Numbered from the stretch's first letter, positions 1 through 9,321 are shown. The stretch: 64,000 nucleotides of DNA from Rhizobium sp. BT04 (GCF_030053135.1 NZ_CP125651.1:496001-560000), one strand, 5' to 3'. Notes: generated by a model from the letters alone, not told the origin. Numbers and translations are program-made.

Positions 1-126
1 CGCCACAACTGCCGCATTCCGGTGTTGGCGGTGGAGGAAATCGACAGGGATATCGCGATCGAAACCGTCGGAGAGGTCGGACAATTCCAGAACTCTGCCG
101 GATCAAAACGAAAGTCGAGCTCATAG
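1..126 (+). CDS. sctV: SctV (HrcV/RhcV), C-terminal end only
   Basis: The window opens inside an open frame that gives 41 residues and stops with TAG at 124-126. The residues RIPVLAVEEI followed by an acidic, Ile/Val-rich stretch match the way SctV/FlhA export-gate proteins finish (PVLSxxEI-type ending). SctV is the large inner-membrane export gate of type III secretion. The position fits, because T3SS genes fill the next 18 kb and no other sctV is present. The rest of the gene lies to the left of the window. It reads on the + strand, opposite to the main sct operon, and the HrpK-like gene starts 33 bp after its stop. The call rests on a short tail plus context. Confidence 0.6.
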   Translation, partial: RHNCRIPVLAVEEIDRDIAIETVGEVGQFQNSAGSKRKSSS

Positions 127-158
127 CAGTCTAGTCCAGCCCAAGAGGGGAAATCGAA

Positions 159-3100
159 ATGGTGGACTCCGTCTCCAGTGCTTTATATCCGGGCTTCCTC
201 AAGGAGGACATGTCTGCGATCAACAGTCTTCAGGACGAGGCCTCGAAGCGTCTCGTCGATGAGTTCAAGAATGCCGACCGTAGCTTCGAAAGCGTCGATG
301 TCGCCAAGAAACCGTCAAACTATACGGCGGAGCAGAAACTCATCATGCTGCTCGACCTCCTGCAGTCCAAGGCAAATTACGGCGGATATCAGGAAGCCCT
401 TCGCGAGCATTACTCCTGGTATGGAGCCGATGCGGCAACCACGTCCCGGGTCGTTCTTCGGACCAATGATGAAATCAAGGCCGATTTCGAAAGGGCGATC
501 AACGCGCTGGAAGCCGACAAGGATGTTCGGACGGAGCTGAGCCAACGCCTGTTCAAGGAAATCAGGGAAATGTTCGCGGAGGGCCAGCACCCGGAAGCCT
601 ACGCGACATTCAAGCAGCATTTCGAGGACAATGTCGTCAGCGGTAAAATGCTGACGGATGAACTGGCAGCCGGCACGTCCCTCAAGGATGTGGTCAACAA
701 CTATTCCGCTGCCACATACTTCTACTCGCAAATTTTGTCCGACGTCGATTTCAAGGCGAAATCAGCCGAGGCCCGGAAGAACTACTCCGACTTCCTGCAG
801 GCCAACATCCTCGACAATGTTTCCGTACCGACCGCCATTGACGGACTGCTGACCAGCACGTCGGCGGACGGCACCGCTCTCGACAAGATTCCCGGCCTTG
901 GCAGCGTCCTGCCGACGGTTCCGGATAGCGCGCTGGCGACCACCGTGTTTGGCGATGGTCTTTACGATAGCAACCTGATGCAGGGGCTATCCGACAGGAT
1001 GGACCTATTCGAGCCGACGGTGAAGCTGCTCGCCAATCAGATGTTTGGCGACAACAAGGACGCCGTCGACGCCTTTACCGCCGAGGCCATGAAGCTTCTG
1101 CCCGTCTTGTGGGAGAAGATGGCCAAGGGGGAAATGTCCGAAGCCGACTTCCAGGGGAATTTTGAACGGCTTCTACACGGAATCTCCATCCCGTCAGGTG
1201 TCGATGCCGGCGATTACAAGGCGAGCATCGAGGAAGCGGTCATAGCTCTCATTCAGGGCGGGGCGCTCGTCTCCCAGACGCAGCCGGCAAATGTCGAGCA
1301 GCCGCTCGTGGTGCGAGTCGCCGACGGCAAATTCGTTCGCCAGTCCGGCCTGAATACCTATACCGACGATGAAATCTCGGCGATGATCGCCGCTGCGACA
1401 GGTTTGGCCGGCCGCTCGCGTGCCGATATGAATGCCCGCAGCAGCGAAAGTCGCTACGATGCCGATCCCGCACATACGGCGACGATCGACCGGACGCTGT
1501 TCGGCGCCGAAAATCATGCTTGGGACGGCGCGGTCACGCAGGCCTTCGGCTTCGACAGTGTGAAAACCGCTGCCGGCAAACTGACCGACTTGGTCAAGGA
1601 TCGCGCGCCGGATCTGACGGTGATCGATCCGAATCCTGTAAGAGGAAGCTACGGCTTCGACAGTGTCTTGCCGACAGTGACCGACAGCGGGCTTGCGGCG
1701 ACGGTTTTCGGCGACAATCTCTACAACGGCGGCCTGATGCAATGGCTCTCGGGCAAGATGGAGCTTTTCGAACCGACCGTAAAACTCCTAGCCAACCAAT
1801 TGTTCGGCGATGACAAGACCGCTGCCGACGCCTTCTCCGCCAAGGTGATGGAGATCCTGCCCACGCTTTGGAGCAGGATGGCGAGCGGGGAGATCTCCGC
1901 AGCGGATCTGGAAAGAAATATCGGCCAGCTTCTTTCCGGGGCGGACATTCCGACCGGCGTAAACGCGGCTGAGTTTACCGCGGCCGTCAAGGATGCCGTT
2001 CTCGCCCTTGTCAACGGCGGCGCAGTGGTTTCACAGACCCAGCCGTCGACGGTCGACCAGCCGCTGGTGGCGCGGGGTCCTGATGGAAAATTCGTCCGGC
2101 AATCCGGTCTCAATACCTATAGCGACAACGAAATTTCCGCGATGATCGCGGCTGCGACCGGGCTTGCAGGACGCTCGATCACCGACACGCGCACGCATGA
2201 TCCGCAAAGCGGGGACGCGACGGTCGATAGCAAGATGTTCGGGGTCCAGGATCACGCCTGGGACAGGTCCATGCTCGACGCCTTCTCTTTCAAGGACGTT
2301 GGAACCGCTTCGACGAAGCTGACGGACTATGTCGCAAACAATGCGGGCGACCTCGAAGTCACGTCTCCCAAGGCCGTCGCCAGCCTCAGCCCGAATTCCA
2401 GCGCCGACAAACTGGCGGCAATCTTCGGTCCGGCGCTTTCGGTCATGGCTGGCCAGTTGTTCGCAAACAATCTGCCGGCGCAGCAGCAGTTCCAGATCAA
2501 CGTGATGTCGATCGTGACCTCCCTTTGGGGTATCGGCAAACCCGGTGGTGATCTGGACACCAATTTAAAACTGTTGCGGCAAAAGCTGGAAGTAGAGGTT
2601 ACGCCTCCGCCCGGCGTGGAAAAGAATAAATATTTCGATGCATTGATGGACGCGGCAAATGCCCTGGTGAACGGCGCCGTCGTCGCCTATCGCTCAGGAA
2701 CCGGGCGTAACAACAGTCCGGACGCGCTTGCGGCGACCGTTCTTTACGGCACGTCCGTCGCATCGAAGGTTCTGAGCGGAACCGGCCATTTCCTTTCGAC
2801 CATCGAAGACATCGGCAAAATGTTCGGCAACGGTGCGGCCTGGCACGCGCAGGCATCGACGATGTTTGCTGCAGATACGCTGAAGATGGCCGCAACGACG
2901 ATCGGCGCAGCTGTGGGGGTCGCATGGATCGGGCTCGACCTTTACTGGACGATCACCGCCGGACTGAAGGGCGCCGACGGAATAGAGCTGTCGATGTACT
3001 CAATTGCGACGATCGCCGATTCCATCGTTGGTATCGGCGGCGTCATCAGTGCGGCATCCAAGGCGCTGCAGTTTGCGATCCCGGAGCTTTCGGGCGCCTT

Positions 3101-3320
3101 GTCCTTTTCAACCTCCTTCAGCGCCGTCCTTGGCGTTGCCGGTCTTGTGTCGAATTTGGCTTGGTTGGGAATTGTCGCCTACCAGGACATTAAGGAAGAC
3201 CGCGAATTCGATAAGCTCACCAATAGGATGAGCGACCAGACGGAGCGTCTTCTCGACGACCCGATCCTGTTCAATGGTCCGCGCCCGCCCGTCAATCCGC
3301 CGGACTGGTCTCCGTGGTGA
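159..3320 (+). CDS. Giant HrpK-type T3SS translocator/effector candidate (1053 aa)
   Basis: The ATG has an AGGGG ribosome site about 9 bases upstream. The protein contains no cysteine, as is common for type III substrates. An N-terminal helical part (about 20-240, with NYTAEQKLIM near 55) is followed by two tandem modules of about 175 residues, near 249-430 and 502-676, each with FEPTVKLLANQ, then GxSQTQP and DGKFVRQSGLNTY. A degenerate third module lies near 747-880. The C-terminus (about 905-1015) has three hydrophobic segments, as expected for membrane insertion. It shares architecture with the genes at 12413 and 15543. HrpK of Pseudomonas syringae is a proposed T3SS translocator; homology to it is recognised from family layout, so the function is inferred. 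It lies between sctV and the HrpW-like gene and probably shares their transcript. Confidence 0.65.
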   Translation: MVDSVSSALYPGFLKEDMSAINSLQDEASKRLVDEFKNADRSFESVDVAKKPSNYTAEQKLIMLLDLLQSKANYGGYQEALREHYSWYGADAATTSRVVLRTNDEIKADFERAINALEADKDVRTELSQRLFKEIREMFAEGQHPEAYATFKQHFEDNVVSGKMLTDELAAGTSLKDVVNNYSAATYFYSQILSDVDFKAKSAEARKNYSDFLQANILDNVSVPTAIDGLLTSTSADGTALDKIPGLGSVLPTVPDSALATTVFGDGLYDSNLMQGLSDRMDLFEPTVKLLANQMFGDNKDAVDAFTAEAMKLLPVLWEKMAKGEMSEADFQGNFERLLHGISIPSGVDAGDYKASIEEAVIALIQGGALVSQTQPANVEQPLVVRVADGKFVRQSGLNTYTDDEISAMIAAATGLAGRSRADMNARSSESRYDADPAHTATIDRTLFGAENHAWDGAVTQAFGFDSVKTAAGKLTDLVKDRAPDLTVIDPNPVRGSYGFDSVLPTVTDSGLAATVFGDNLYNGGLMQWLSGKMELFEPTVKLLANQLFGDDKTAADAFSAKVMEILPTLWSRMASGEISAADLERNIGQLLSGADIPTGVNAAEFTAAVKDAVLALVNGGAVVSQTQPSTVDQPLVARGPDGKFVRQSGLNTYSDNEISAMIAAATGLAGRSITDTRTHDPQSGDATVDSKMFGVQDHAWDRSMLDAFSFKDVGTASTKLTDYVANNAGDLEVTSPKAVASLSPNSSADKLAAIFGPALSVMAGQLFANNLPAQQQFQINVMSIVTSLWGIGKPGGDLDTNLKLLRQKLEVEVTPPPGVEKNKYFDALMDAANALVNGAVVAYRSGTGRNNSPDALAATVLYGTSVASKVLSGTGHFLSTIEDIGKMFGNGAAWHAQASTMFAADTLKMAATTIGAAVGVAWIGLDLYWTITAGLKGADGIELSMYSIATIADSIVGIGGVISAASKALQFAIPELSGALSFSTSFSAVLGVAGLVSNLAWLGIVAYQDIKEDREFDKLTNRMSDQTERLLDDPILFNGPRPPVNPPDWSPW

Positions 3321-3369
3321 AGCCGACCTCGAATTTCAGAACATGTGAAGCAGAAGAAACCAGCAGGGG

Positions 3370-4368
3370 ATGAATGCAATGTATGGCGTAGATGGACAGA
3401 GGCCCATAGACTTCGACAGAACCTCCCGTTTCGACCTCGAATCCGGCTGTCATGGCGGCGGCAACAAGATCGATATCGGCTCCAACCGCACCCACACCAC
3501 GGATTTCACCACCAGCCAGACCCGCAAGACCTCACCCTTCGACGATTTTTCCGGCAACCCGTCGATGCTGACCTCCTATGTGCCGAAGTCTCGGGAGACG
3601 CCGGAAAGCGGCACGGATTCCGATCTCAAGGATGTGCTGCGCAAGCTCATCAACTGGCTGTCCGACTCCAAGAAGTCGGACAATACGGACGGCACTTCTT
3701 CCCCTGACGAGATCTCCGGCCACAAGACGGAAAACAATGCCGAGAAGCAGACCAAGAGCTCGGAGACCACGACGGAAAAGTCCGATCTCTCCGGAGAAGG
3801 CGACGTCATCGTCGTCAACGAGCCGATCATCGTGGATGGAGGTGTGTTCGACGGCAAGGGCGCGACCTATACGGCCTCTTCCAAGCTTGGCGATGGCGGC
3901 CAGTCCGAAACCCAATCGCCGATCTTCATTCTCAGGAACGGCGCGACGCTCAAGAATGTCAATCTCGGCGAGAATGGCGCCGACGGCATCCACGTCTATG
4001 GCGGCGCGACCCTCGAAAACGTAAATTGGCAAAATGTCGGCGAGGATGCGCTGACGGTGAAAAGCGCGGGCGACGTAACCGTTATCGGCGGCTCTGCCAA
4101 GGGCGCGACCGACAAGATCTTCCAGATCAATGCCGACACGACGTTCTATCTGAAGGATTTCGTCGCAGACGGCTTCACCACGCTCGTGCGCACCAATGGC
4201 GGCAAGCAGATCGACGCCGACGTCACCATCGACGGCGGCGCGTTCTCCAACGGCAGCAACGTCTTCCGCACCGACAGCTCGCTTGCCAGCGTGAGGTTCC
4301 TGTCCGATATCACGCTGGACAATGTGAAGAACTGGACGCGTGTGGGTGACAAGCAGTCAGGCGTCTGA
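3370..4368 (+). CDS. HrpW-like harpin with C-terminal pectate lyase (PL3) domain
   Basis: The 332-residue protein has two parts. Residues 1 to about 150 are hydrophilic and rich in Ser, Thr, Lys and Glu, with no signal peptide, like a harpin or T3SS export region. From about 155 onward come short beta-helix repeats (VVNEPIIVDGGVFDGKG, LKNVNLGENGADGIHV, ATLENVNWQNVGEDALTV), which is the pattern of polysaccharide lyase family 3. This two-part layout is that of HrpW from plant-associated bacteria, a secreted protein that binds or cleaves pectate in the host wall. It follows the HrpK-type gene by 49 bp and converges on sctU. A second ATG at 3379 has better spacing from the AGGGG and may be the true start. 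One cysteine is present, near residue 28. Enzyme activity cannot be judged from sequence alone. Confidence 0.75.
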   Translation: MNAMYGVDGQRPIDFDRTSRFDLESGCHGGGNKIDIGSNRTHTTDFTTSQTRKTSPFDDFSGNPSMLTSYVPKSRETPESGTDSDLKDVLRKLINWLSDSKKSDNTDGTSSPDEISGHKTENNAEKQTKSSETTTEKSDLSGEGDVIVVNEPIIVDGGVFDGKGATYTASSKLGDGGQSETQSPIFILRNGATLKNVNLGENGADGIHVYGGATLENVNWQNVGEDALTVKSAGDVTVIGGSAKGATDKIFQINADTTFYLKDFVADGFTTLVRTNGGKQIDADVTIDGGAFSNGSNVFRTDSSLASVRFLSDITLDNVKNWTRVGDKQSGV

Positions 4369-4417
4369 GACGCCCGGTTATAACGTGAAGATCGAGCGGG
4401 CACCTCAAGCTTCCGCT

Positions 4418-5215
4418 TTATCGCCGGCCCGGCCCTTCCTTGCGCGGCGGGCTGCTGCGCATTTCCGCGCCGATCTGTCTGCGCGCCGACTTCAGCTTCG
4501 GATCGCCCTGGGTGTCCTTGTATTCGCGCCGCGCTTCGGTCTTGGTCATACGATGCTCGTGCCTGAACAGTGCGCGCGAAATGCGGATATCGAAAAAGGC
4601 AGCCGCGACCATGATGCCGGCGGCGATGACGAGGATCGAGCCAAGCAGATGAGCTGTGGTGGATAGCGAACATGCCTCTCCGCAAAGGGGTGCCCAGAAA
4701 ATGCCGTTGAGGAAATAGAGGATCGCACCGCCGCCGGCAGCGGCAAGCAAGACAAACTTGACGAGCCCCTTGAGGAACTCGGCGATGCTGGCGAGCGAAA
4801 AAAGCCGCTTGATGCCGTCGAACGGATTGAGACGGGTGAAATCGAAGCTCATATGCTTGAACGAAACAGGAAAGCCTTGCGCGTCGAGGATCGAGACCAC
4901 GATGGTCGCGGCAAGCCCCATCGCCAGCGGCAGCCAGATGAGGTCGAGCAGCGCCACGCCGGTTTTGCTCAAGCCGACGGTAACGGCGTCGGAGAGATCG
5001 GCCCGGGCGGCGGACTGCAGGCCGGCATCGAAACTGCGGGCGAAGTCTTCGAGGATGCCCGGCAATTCCCAGGTGACATAGACCGCGATGGCGAGGACGG
5101 AGATCGCAACCGGGATTTCCTTCGAGCGCGGAACCTGGCCCTCGCGCCGGAGCCGATCGAGCTTCACCCGGCTCGGCGGCAGGGTTTTTTCCTCGGTATC
5201 GTCATTTTTGGCCAT
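4418..5215 (-). CDS. sctU: SctU (HrcU/RhcU), truncated before the NPTH autocleavage domain
   Basis: The protein starts with the usual charged segment (TLPPSRVKLDRLRREGQVPRSKE), then four membrane helices and the cytoplasmic linker EYKDTQGDPKLKSARRQ. In the SctU/FlhB family this linker leads into a domain of about 90 residues carrying NPTH, where autocleavage switches export from needle to translocator substrates. Here the frame ends 17 residues after the linker, at TAA 4418-4420, giving 265 residues against about 350 in the family. None of the other frames between here and hrpW shows NPTH. The start overlaps sctT by 14 bp, as in a translationally coupled operon. The identity is clear; the missing domain could reflect decay, a deletion next to the hrpW-like gene, or a domain supplied from elsewhere. 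Confidence 0.88.
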   Translation of the reverse strand: MAKNDDTEEKTLPPSRVKLDRLRREGQVPRSKEIPVAISVLAIAVYVTWELPGILEDFARSFDAGLQSAARADLSDAVTVGLSKTGVALLDLIWLPLAMGLAATIVVSILDAQGFPVSFKHMSFDFTRLNPFDGIKRLFSLASIAEFLKGLVKFVLLAAAGGGAILYFLNGIFWAPLCGEACSLSTTAHLLGSILVIAAGIMVAAAFFDIRISRALFRHEHRMTKTEARREYKDTQGDPKLKSARRQIGAEMRSSPPRKEGPGRR

Positions 5216-6011
5216 GGGTCACCTCCAGCATGGCTTTCACCTCGTTGAATCCATCGACCCAGAGATCGTGGAAATAGCTGGAGATGAAGGCCGTGTAGAT
5301 GACGAGAATGACCATGACCGCGAAGTTTTTGATGGCGGGCAGGCTGTCGTTCAACGGGAACTGTTTGGACGAGCGGCCGACGAAGGCCAGCGAAAATTCG
5401 AGCGCGCAGGTGACGATCATAAACGGGGCGGCAAGCAAGCCGGCCGCCTTGAAGAGCCGGCCGAAAACACCGAGGATCATGTCGAGCGGGTCGTCAGGCA
5501 TGGCCGGCGTCAGCGTGAAGAGCGGCCAGAGCTCGAAGGATTTGTAGAAAATCGCGACCAGATCGATGATGCCGCCGGCGCTGACGAAAATCACCAGAGC
5601 AATCGACATCATCAGTGAACCGAGCGGCGCGGTTTCCAGCGCGTTGATCTGGTCGAAGAGATTGGCGGCATTGGCGCCGCGATAGACATCGGTCATGTCG
5701 CCCGCCGCCTGGGCGGCCCAGAAGGGGATGCCGAGCCCCATGCCGATGAGCGCCCCGAAGCAGAGTTCCTTGATCGAGAGAGCGGCGAGATCGAACCAGG
5801 ACGTATCCCCGAGAGCCAGCACCGAATAGGCGAAGGCGACGGAGGGCGCCGAAAGGCCGATCGCAAGGCCGAAACGCAGAATGCCGACGATGCTGAACAG
5901 CGAGAAGATCGGGAAGATCAGCAGGATCCCGAGCGCGCGGGCAGCACCCAGCATCGCCGCGGCAGGTGCCGCGACCTCGATGCCGACGAGCGGAAGATGA
6001 TCCGGCCCCAT
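5202..6011 (-). CDS. sctT: SctT (HrcT/RhcT) export apparatus membrane protein
   Basis: This 269-residue protein has about six to eight hydrophobic helices and the family signature around QAAGDMTDVYRGANAANLFD, which corresponds to the conserved region near the middle of SctT/FliR. SctT forms, with SctR and SctS, the helical export gate in the inner membrane. The length matches the family (about 260-270). It follows sctS by 10 bp and overlaps sctU. No lesions are visible. Confidence 0.93.
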   Translation of the reverse strand: MGPDHLPLVGIEVAAPAAAMLGAARALGILLIFPIFSLFSIVGILRFGLAIGLSAPSVAFAYSVLALGDTSWFDLAALSIKELCFGALIGMGLGIPFWAAQAAGDMTDVYRGANAANLFDQINALETAPLGSLMMSIALVIFVSAGGIIDLVAIFYKSFELWPLFTLTPAMPDDPLDMILGVFGRLFKAAGLLAAPFMIVTCALEFSLAFVGRSSKQFPLNDSLPAIKNFAVMVILVIYTAFISSYFHDLWVDGFNEVKAMLEVTHGQK

Positions 6012-6021
6012 CCGCCTCGCC

Positions 6022-6291
6022 TCACTGAACCATGGTCGGGAAGTCGTTGAGGATATGAACGGAATGTTCGATCAGCGGCGTTGCCAGCACCCGGCCGAAC
6101 AGCAACAGGGTGATGGAGATCACGAAAATCTTGACGATTTGCGCGATGGTCTGTTCCTGGATCTGCGTTGCGGCCTGGAAAATGGCGATGACGAGGCCGA
6201 GAAGCGCCGCTAGGCCCAGAATGGGGCCGGCCAAGGCGAACGTCGCCATGACAGACATGCCGATTTCGGCTGAGACCTGATCCTCACCCAT
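6022..6291 (-). CDS. sctS: SctS (HrcS/RhcS) export apparatus membrane protein
   Basis: From the ATG at 6291 the protein has 89 residues, the normal length for SctS/FliQ. It has two membrane helices separated by the highly conserved loop FQAATQIQEQT. SctS is part of the SctRST export gate. An in-frame GTG at 6336 overlaps the sctR stop codon and would add 15 residues; the ATG with GGAAAGG upstream fits family length better. Gene order R-S-T-U is the canonical one. Confidence 0.92.
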   Translation of the reverse strand: MGEDQVSAEIGMSVMATFALAGPILGLAALLGLVIAIFQAATQIQEQTIAQIVKIFVISITLLLFGRVLATPLIEHSVHILNDFPTMVQ

Positions 6292-6332
6292 GACGGCAAG
6301 CCTTTCCCGGTGCTGGCGTGAAGGCGGAATGC

Positions 6333-6986
6333 TCACTGCGCATAGGACAGCACCAGACCTTCCAGCAATCGCCGCCAGCCATCGATCGAGACGAACAGCA
6401 GCAGCTTGAGCGGTGTGGAAACGACGGTCGGGGACATCATCTGCATGCCGAGCGCCACGAGGATGGCGGAGACGGCGAAGTCGATCATCAGAAAGGGCAG
6501 ATAGATCAGAAATCCGATTTCGAACGCCCGCGTCAGTTCCGAAACGAGGAAGCTCGGCGTCAGCACGGTGATGTCGTCGGAGGCAATGGGGGTAACCGGC
6601 GCGTTCGCCCAGATCTTCTGCGAGGCCTGCACGAAAAAGTCGCGGACCTCGGCATCGGAAAACTTCAGCATGAAATCCTTGAGCGGGGCGGCCACCTTGA
6701 CCACACCGTCCGCCATGCCGCCGATCGTGCCGAAATCGCCGCTATGGGCCAGCAGCAATTGCCAGCTGCTTTGCAGCACCGGGTTCATCACGAATGCCGA
6801 GAGCACGATGGCGATGGCGAAGACCAGGAGATTCGGCGGCGTCTGCTGGATGCCGATCGCATTGCGCACGATCAGCAGGACCACCGAAATCTTGGTGAAG
6901 GACGTCGCGATCACGGCGATAACCGGCAGCATCGAGATCGCCGCCATCGCCACGAGGCTCTGGGCAAGAGGAAAGGTCTGTTCCAT
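6333..6986 (-). CDS. sctR: SctR (HrcR/RhcR) export apparatus membrane protein
   Basis: The 217-residue protein has four hydrophobic segments and typical SctR/FliP blocks, such as TSFTKISVVLLIVRNAIGIQ near the N-terminus and the C-terminal stretch PFLMIDFAVSAILVALGMQMM. SctR forms the pentameric base of the export gate together with SctS and SctT. Its ATG overlaps the sctQ stop, so the two are translationally coupled. The length is as expected and I see no lesion. Confidence 0.94.
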   Translation of the reverse strand: MEQTFPLAQSLVAMAAISMLPVIAVIATSFTKISVVLLIVRNAIGIQQTPPNLLVFAIAIVLSAFVMNPVLQSSWQLLLAHSGDFGTIGGMADGVVKVAAPLKDFMLKFSDAEVRDFFVQASQKIWANAPVTPIASDDITVLTPSFLVSELTRAFEIGFLIYLPFLMIDFAVSAILVALGMQMMSPTVVSTPLKLLLFVSIDGWRRLLEGLVLSYAQ

Positions 6987-8005
6987 CAGTCGTGCAGCGC
7001 CGTGACGCGAACGGCGCTCAATCCATCCACGGAGATGATTTCACCCCGTCCGATGACGCGGCCCTGGGCGATGATATCGACGGCATCCGACAATGGCCTG
7101 TCGAGGTGGAACACATAACCTTCGCCGATCGTCTCGAGCGTCCGCAGCGGCAGCTCCAGCCGCCCGGCATCGAAGACCAGCTTGATCGGGATGCTGTCGA
7201 CAGGCGACGGACGCGGCTCGCCCTGCAATTCCTGATCGACGGTTTCATTCGTCATGAAATGCCTCATTGGTCCGGTTGGCGTCGACAGGAGCGGTTCGGC
7301 GAGGACCGCGCCTTTGTCCGATCGCATGCAGGTTGCAAGGTAACGTTCACCGGTGACCGCGATGACGGTCGCTGTCGCCGCCCCGTCGATGACGATGCCG
7401 TCACCCAGTCGCAGGGATTTGATCTCACCGACCGACAGCACGGCATAACCGCGCCGGATGCTGACCGTCGTCGTCAGGGAATCGAGGGTGCGGCGCGGCA
7501 GGCAGCTCGCCCAGCCGACCAGCCCGCCAAGAAAAGTCTCGTCGAAGCGGCCGCTCAAGGGCAGACTGATGCCGTTCCAGCCGATTTCGAAGCCGAAATT
7601 GCCGGCGAAATCCGGTTCCGGTTCGGCGCCGATCTGCAACAGCGAAAGGCCGATGCCGATCCTGTTCTCGACGGCCTCGAAGGCCTCGGCGAACCGATGT
7701 TCGATCACTGCGGCCTTTTCATGCGGCGACAGTTTTTCCCACAGGAGCAGCGGTTCCAGCCTTTCGGCCAACAACCGCAGCGCTCCGGCCGAAGCGACCA
7801 GCATCTGCTCCCGCTCGCCGATACGGCAGAGAACAGCGACCGGATCGGCGATCCGCCCGGCCGCGATATCGGGGGACAGAGGGCGAATGGAAAGGGGTTG
7901 CTCCCGGAGCGGAATGTGCCAGGCGGCCCGCATCATCGTGCCGGAACGGGAAAAGAAGCTCTCGGCCATCGATGACCGGGGCCATGCGGACGCAACGATA
8001 TTCAT
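6986..8005 (-). CDS. sctQ: SctQ (HrcQ/RhcQ) cytoplasmic ring (sorting platform) protein
   Basis: The protein has 339 residues. The C-terminal part, with LVFDAGRLELPLRTLETIGEGYVFHLDRPL, is a SpoA/SPOA (FliN-type) surface-presentation domain, and the N-terminal two thirds are variable, as in SctQ. SctQ makes the cytoplasmic sorting platform that docks SctK, SctL and SctN. It overlaps sctN by four bases (ATGA) and sctR by one. In most T3SS operons a small stalk gene (sctO) lies between sctN and sctQ; here there is no room for it. Confidence 0.85.
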   Translation of the reverse strand: MNIVASAWPRSSMAESFFSRSGTMMRAAWHIPLREQPLSIRPLSPDIAAGRIADPVAVLCRIGEREQMLVASAGALRLLAERLEPLLLWEKLSPHEKAAVIEHRFAEAFEAVENRIGIGLSLLQIGAEPEPDFAGNFGFEIGWNGISLPLSGRFDETFLGGLVGWASCLPRRTLDSLTTTVSIRRGYAVLSVGEIKSLRLGDGIVIDGAATATVIAVTGERYLATCMRSDKGAVLAEPLLSTPTGPMRHFMTNETVDQELQGEPRPSPVDSIPIKLVFDAGRLELPLRTLETIGEGYVFHLDRPLSDAVDIIAQGRVIGRGEIISVDGLSAVRVTALHD

Positions 8006-9321
8006 CGGACAAGCTCCTCGAGCGTTTCGACGATGGCGCCGAACGGCTGCGGCTTGCCCTTCCCGTCAAACAGGAAGCGCTGAATGAGGCCGTGTTTGGC
8101 GACGGCTTCGTCGACGGCGGCATCGCGCCCTTGGCGATATTCGCCGACGCGGATCAGCAACTCCACCTCGTCATAGAGGGCAAGCAGGCCGCGCAGCCTG
8201 TCGGCTGCCTGGCGATGGCTCCGGCTCACCACCGCGCTCATCGTCCGGCTTCGGCTGGCCAGCACGTCGATCGCCGGAAAATTGCCCGCCCTGGCGATCT
8301 TGTCTGAGAGCACGATGTGGCCATCCAGCAGCGATCTGGTTTCTTCGGCGATCGGATCGTCCTGCTCTTCGCCTTCGACGAGGACCGTGTAGAAAGCCGT
8401 CATTGTGCCTTTTGCACTGTTTCCGGCCCGCTCGAAGATTTGCGGCAGGACGGCGAAGACAGAGGGCGGAAAGCCACGCCGCACCGGCGGTTCGCCGGCC
8501 GCCAGCCCCACTTCGCGCAAGGCGCGGGCCATGCGGGTGACGCTGTCGATGACGAGCAGCACATGTTTTCCCTGCTCGCGAAAATGCTCGGCGATCGCCG
8601 TTGCCGTCATCACCGCCTTGAAGCGCTCCAGCGCCGGGCGATCCGATGTGGCGACGACCAGCGCCACATTCGACGGAACGCTTTCGGGCATGTTGCCGGC
8701 AACGAATTCACCGACTTCGCGTCCGCGTTCGCCGACCAGGGCGCAGACGATCACATCGGCATTGCTGTTGGCGATGATCTCAGACACCAGCGTCGACTTG
8801 CCGGCGCCAGGCGCACCGAAAATACCGATGCGCTGGCCCTGCCCGCAGGTCAGCAACCCGTCCAGGGCAGCAATTCCCGACGTAAACGGCTGCCGGATGG
8901 GGCGGCGCGACAGGGGATCGACCGGCTGGCCATGGAGCGGCTGCAGGAAGCGGGCGTCGTCGCCGGCGGGGTTGGCGGAAGGACGCAGGACATTGCCGTG
9001 CGCGTCGATGATCGCGCCGAGCAGGAAATTGCCGACGGAAATGGTCGGCTCCCGGCCGGTCGGAACGACTTCCGTGCGCTGGGAGATGCCGCGGGTTTCG
9101 CCGTGAAGCGACAGAAGCGCCGTCTCGCCGTCGATGCCGACGACATCGCCAAGGCCGATGCGCCCTCTGCCCGGCTCATGCAGTTCACAAAGCTCGCCGA
9201 TCCGCACCGAAGGAATGACCGCCCGCACCAGCAAGCCCGAAACACTTTTCACGCGGCCGCTCTGCCGCCGCACGTCCGTCTGTTCGAGTGTCCGCTCCAT
9301 CCGAAGCAACGCGTCAACCAT
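8002..9321 (-). CDS. sctN: SctN (HrcN/RhcN) T3SS ATPase
   Basis: This is a 439-residue F1-beta-like ATPase. The P-loop GAPGAGKST lies around residues 168-176 and the Walker B segment VLLVIDSVTRMARALREVGLAAGEPP follows. It powers unfolding of substrates and their release from chaperones at the base of the apparatus. The length and motif order match HrcN and FliI. Its start overlaps the sctL stop by 8 bp. The gene is intact. Confidence 0.96.
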   Translation of the reverse strand: MVDALLRMERTLEQTDVRRQSGRVKSVSGLLVRAVIPSVRIGELCELHEPGRGRIGLGDVVGIDGETALLSLHGETRGISQRTEVVPTGREPTISVGNFLLGAIIDAHGNVLRPSANPAGDDARFLQPLHGQPVDPLSRRPIRQPFTSGIAALDGLLTCGQGQRIGIFGAPGAGKSTLVSEIIANSNADVIVCALVGERGREVGEFVAGNMPESVPSNVALVVATSDRPALERFKAVMTATAIAEHFREQGKHVLLVIDSVTRMARALREVGLAAGEPPVRRGFPPSVFAVLPQIFERAGNSAKGTMTAFYTVLVEGEEQDDPIAEETRSLLDGHIVLSDKIARAGNFPAIDVLASRSRTMSAVVSRSHRQAADRLRGLLALYDEVELLIRVGEYRQGRDAAVDEAVAKHGLIQRFLFDGKGKPQPFGAIVETLEELVR

